64,000 nucleotides of DNA from NCBI GenBank assembly GCA_009829735.1, contig CM020619.1, forward strand, positions 31,083,751 through 31,147,750, written 5' to 3'. Positions 62,881 to 64,000 of the stretch are shown here, in pieces. How positions within the stretch are numbered: the stretch's first letter is position 1; each line of letters begins with the position of its first letter. This DNA comes from Pyropia yezoensis (taxonomy: Eukaryota > Rhodophyta > Bangiophyceae > Bangiales > Bangiaceae). The notes below the pieces were generated by a model. That model ran no database searches and had not been told where the DNA came from. It saw only the letters and a program-made list of their open reading frames with translations. Made by a program: the position numbers and the translations under genes.

Positions 62881-64000
62881 ATGGTATGGCACGGCAGAAC
62901 GGTTACCGGCGCGGAGGGGCTCTCGCTGGTCACTGAAGTTGCTGATGTGCCCCCCCTCGGGACCCTCCCTGCCAACAAAGTTGGCGGCAACGGTGGTGGC
63001 GGTGGTGCTGGCCGTGCCGGTGGCGGTGGTCGTGGCGGCAGTGGTGGCGGGGGCGGTGGCGGCAGCGGCGATGGCGGCAGCGGCGATGGCGGGAGCGGCG
63101 GCAGCGGCCGCAGCGACAGCAGCAAGCATAGCAGCGACTCGTCGACTAGCGGTGAATCCAGCAGCGGTGCCATCAAGCCGCCGACGCTCGTCGACGCCCC
63201 CCTCCCTCCGGTGTGCACCCTTGAGCTTTTCCGCTTTGCCACCCCTACGGAGGGGATGCTCATGGCACTGGGTGTGTTGGCGGCCCTTGTCCACGGCACC
63301 CTCGCACCCATTGGCATTGTTGTGCTTGGTGACGCCTTCGCGTCGGGTACTGGGGGCGCTCGCGGGGAACTGGACGCGGATACGCGAGCTGAGCTCAACA
63401 AACTGGCCGTCCGGCTGGTGTACCTCGCTGTCGTCGCGTTTGTCGCCTCCTTTGCGCAGGTGGCGTGCTTTACGCATACGGGTACCGCCCAGGGCGCGCG
63501 TATCAGGAAGCTCTATCTGGCGTCGCTGCTGAGCCAGGAAATGGCGTGGATGGACGCCAATGACCCGGGGGAGCTCACCGCCCGCGTTGCGTCGGATGTG
63601 GACGTGATGGTCTTCGGGATGGGCCCCAAGATGGCGTACGCCGTCCAGCACATGTCCACCTTCCTCTCTGGCCTGATCGTCTCTTTCGTGGTAGGCTGGC
63701 AGCTGGCGCTCGGTGTCCTTGCCATCATTCCAGTCCTGTTCAGCTCTGCTGCGTTTGTTGCCCGTTCCGTGGCCCGCTCCACGACAGCATCCCAGACCTC
63801 CTACACGGCCGCCGGTGGCGTCGCGGCCGAGGCGTTTCGACTGTTCCGCACTGTCGCCGTGTTTGGCGGGGAGGAGGCCGAGACCGCCCGGTACGTGGGC
63901 CTCTTCCGCGGCGCCGCCGCAGACGCCGAGCGCCAGTGCCACGTGAAGGGCCTGGGCAACGGCCTGACGCTCGTCCTCACAAAGGCCAGCTACGCGTTCT
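62881..64000 (+). CDS. ABCB-type (MDR/P-glycoprotein-like) ABC exporter, N-terminal part, runs off the window
   Basis: ABCB exporters pump lipids, peptides or drugs across membranes. From ATG 62881 the protein has about 35 residues, a Gly/Ser/Asp-rich insertion (about 35-90), then LELFRFATPTEGMLMALG, the usual entry to membrane domain 1. TM1 (ALGVLAALVHGTLAPIGIVV), TM2 (VYLAVVAFVASFAQVACF), the family loop QEMAWMDANDPGELTARVAS and TM3-4 (FLSGLIVSFVVGWQLALGVL) follow. Nucleotide-binding domains lie beyond the window. The frame is open upstream to 62743 with plausible coding (AETLLSWCALIGAGRVRQDG), so the true start may be earlier or an upstream exon may join there. Confidence 0.88.
   Translation, partial: MVWHGRTVTGAEGLSLVTEVADVPPLGTLPANKVGGNGGGGGAGRAGGGGRGGSGGGGGGGSGDGGSGDGGSGGSGRSDSSKHSSDSSTSGESSSGAIKPPTLVDAPLPPVCTLELFRFATPTEGMLMALGVLAALVHGTLAPIGIVVLGDAFASGTGGARGELDADTRAELNKLAVRLVYLAVVAFVASFAQVACFTHTGTAQGARIRKLYLASLLSQEMAWMDANDPGELTARVASDVDVMVFGMGPKMAYAVQHMSTFLSGLIVSFVVGWQLALGVLAIIPVLFSSAAFVARSVARSTTASQTSYTAAGGVAAEAFRLFRTVAVFGGEEAETARYVGLFRGAAADAERQCHVKGLGNGLTLVLTKASYAF

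Noticed and set aside
1-64000. CRISPR arrays, rRNA or tRNA genes
   Set aside because: I saw no regularly spaced identical repeats and no recognisable rRNA or tRNA. A covariance-model scan would be needed to exclude tRNAs.

Overview
The window looks like nuclear DNA of a GC-rich, intron-poor eukaryote. My best guess is a bangiophyte red alga of the Porphyra/Pyropia kind, because of very GC-rich genes with long Gly/Ala repeats, few introns, many poly-G runs and abundant LTR retroelements. This is an inference from composition, and another GC-rich protist or alga is possible.

Layout. Positions 1-2391 hold a frame-broken protein remnant that runs in from the left. Positions 2845-9208 (minus strand) are a Ty3/gypsy chromovirus-type retrotransposon, and about 9780-13472 (plus) is a Ty1/copia retrotransposon with two in-frame TAG codons. 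Positions 13.5-22.2 kb are very GC-rich host DNA. They hold a CANT1-like apyrase broken by poly-G runs and a TGA, a RecQ-family helicase whose Walker A lysine and arginine-finger positions are substituted, and a gene built on a 39-bp minisatellite.

At about 23.1 kb the composition falls to a more even base usage and stays so until about 53.3 kb. The core of this island (23.13-49.83 kb) is bounded by inverted repeats of about 112 bp, roughly 90% identical by eye. I read it as one very large DNA transposon of the KDZ (Kyakuja-Dileera-Zisupton) type. Inside are a SWIM/cysteine-cluster plus Ulp1 SUMO-protease protein, a SET-domain protein, a KDZ transposase core with a predicted intron, a 1,300-residue Ala-rich basic protein, a RING-like protein and several unknown ORFs. 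At least 25 copies of the 7-mer TCGGCAC or its complement, many paired as short hairpins, are scattered through it. Just outside the right end is a two-exon gene for a Crinkler/RHS-type P-loop NTPase with a C-terminal PD-(D/E)XK-like nuclease.

Positions 53.3-64 kb return to GC-rich DNA. They include a second copy of the RecQ 3' end (20990-21480 matches 55017-55510, direct orientation), a second copy of a Gly/Ala-rich minus-strand gene, a small MITE-like element (58618-59557), a cysteine-rich peptide block, and the 5' part of an ABCB-type exporter that runs off the right edge.

How it may fit together: the island could combine a transposase with SUMO-, ubiquitin- and methylation-type modifiers, plausibly acting on host chromatin or DNA repair around transposition. 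That is inference. What the sequence shows is co-location between matched inverted repeats.
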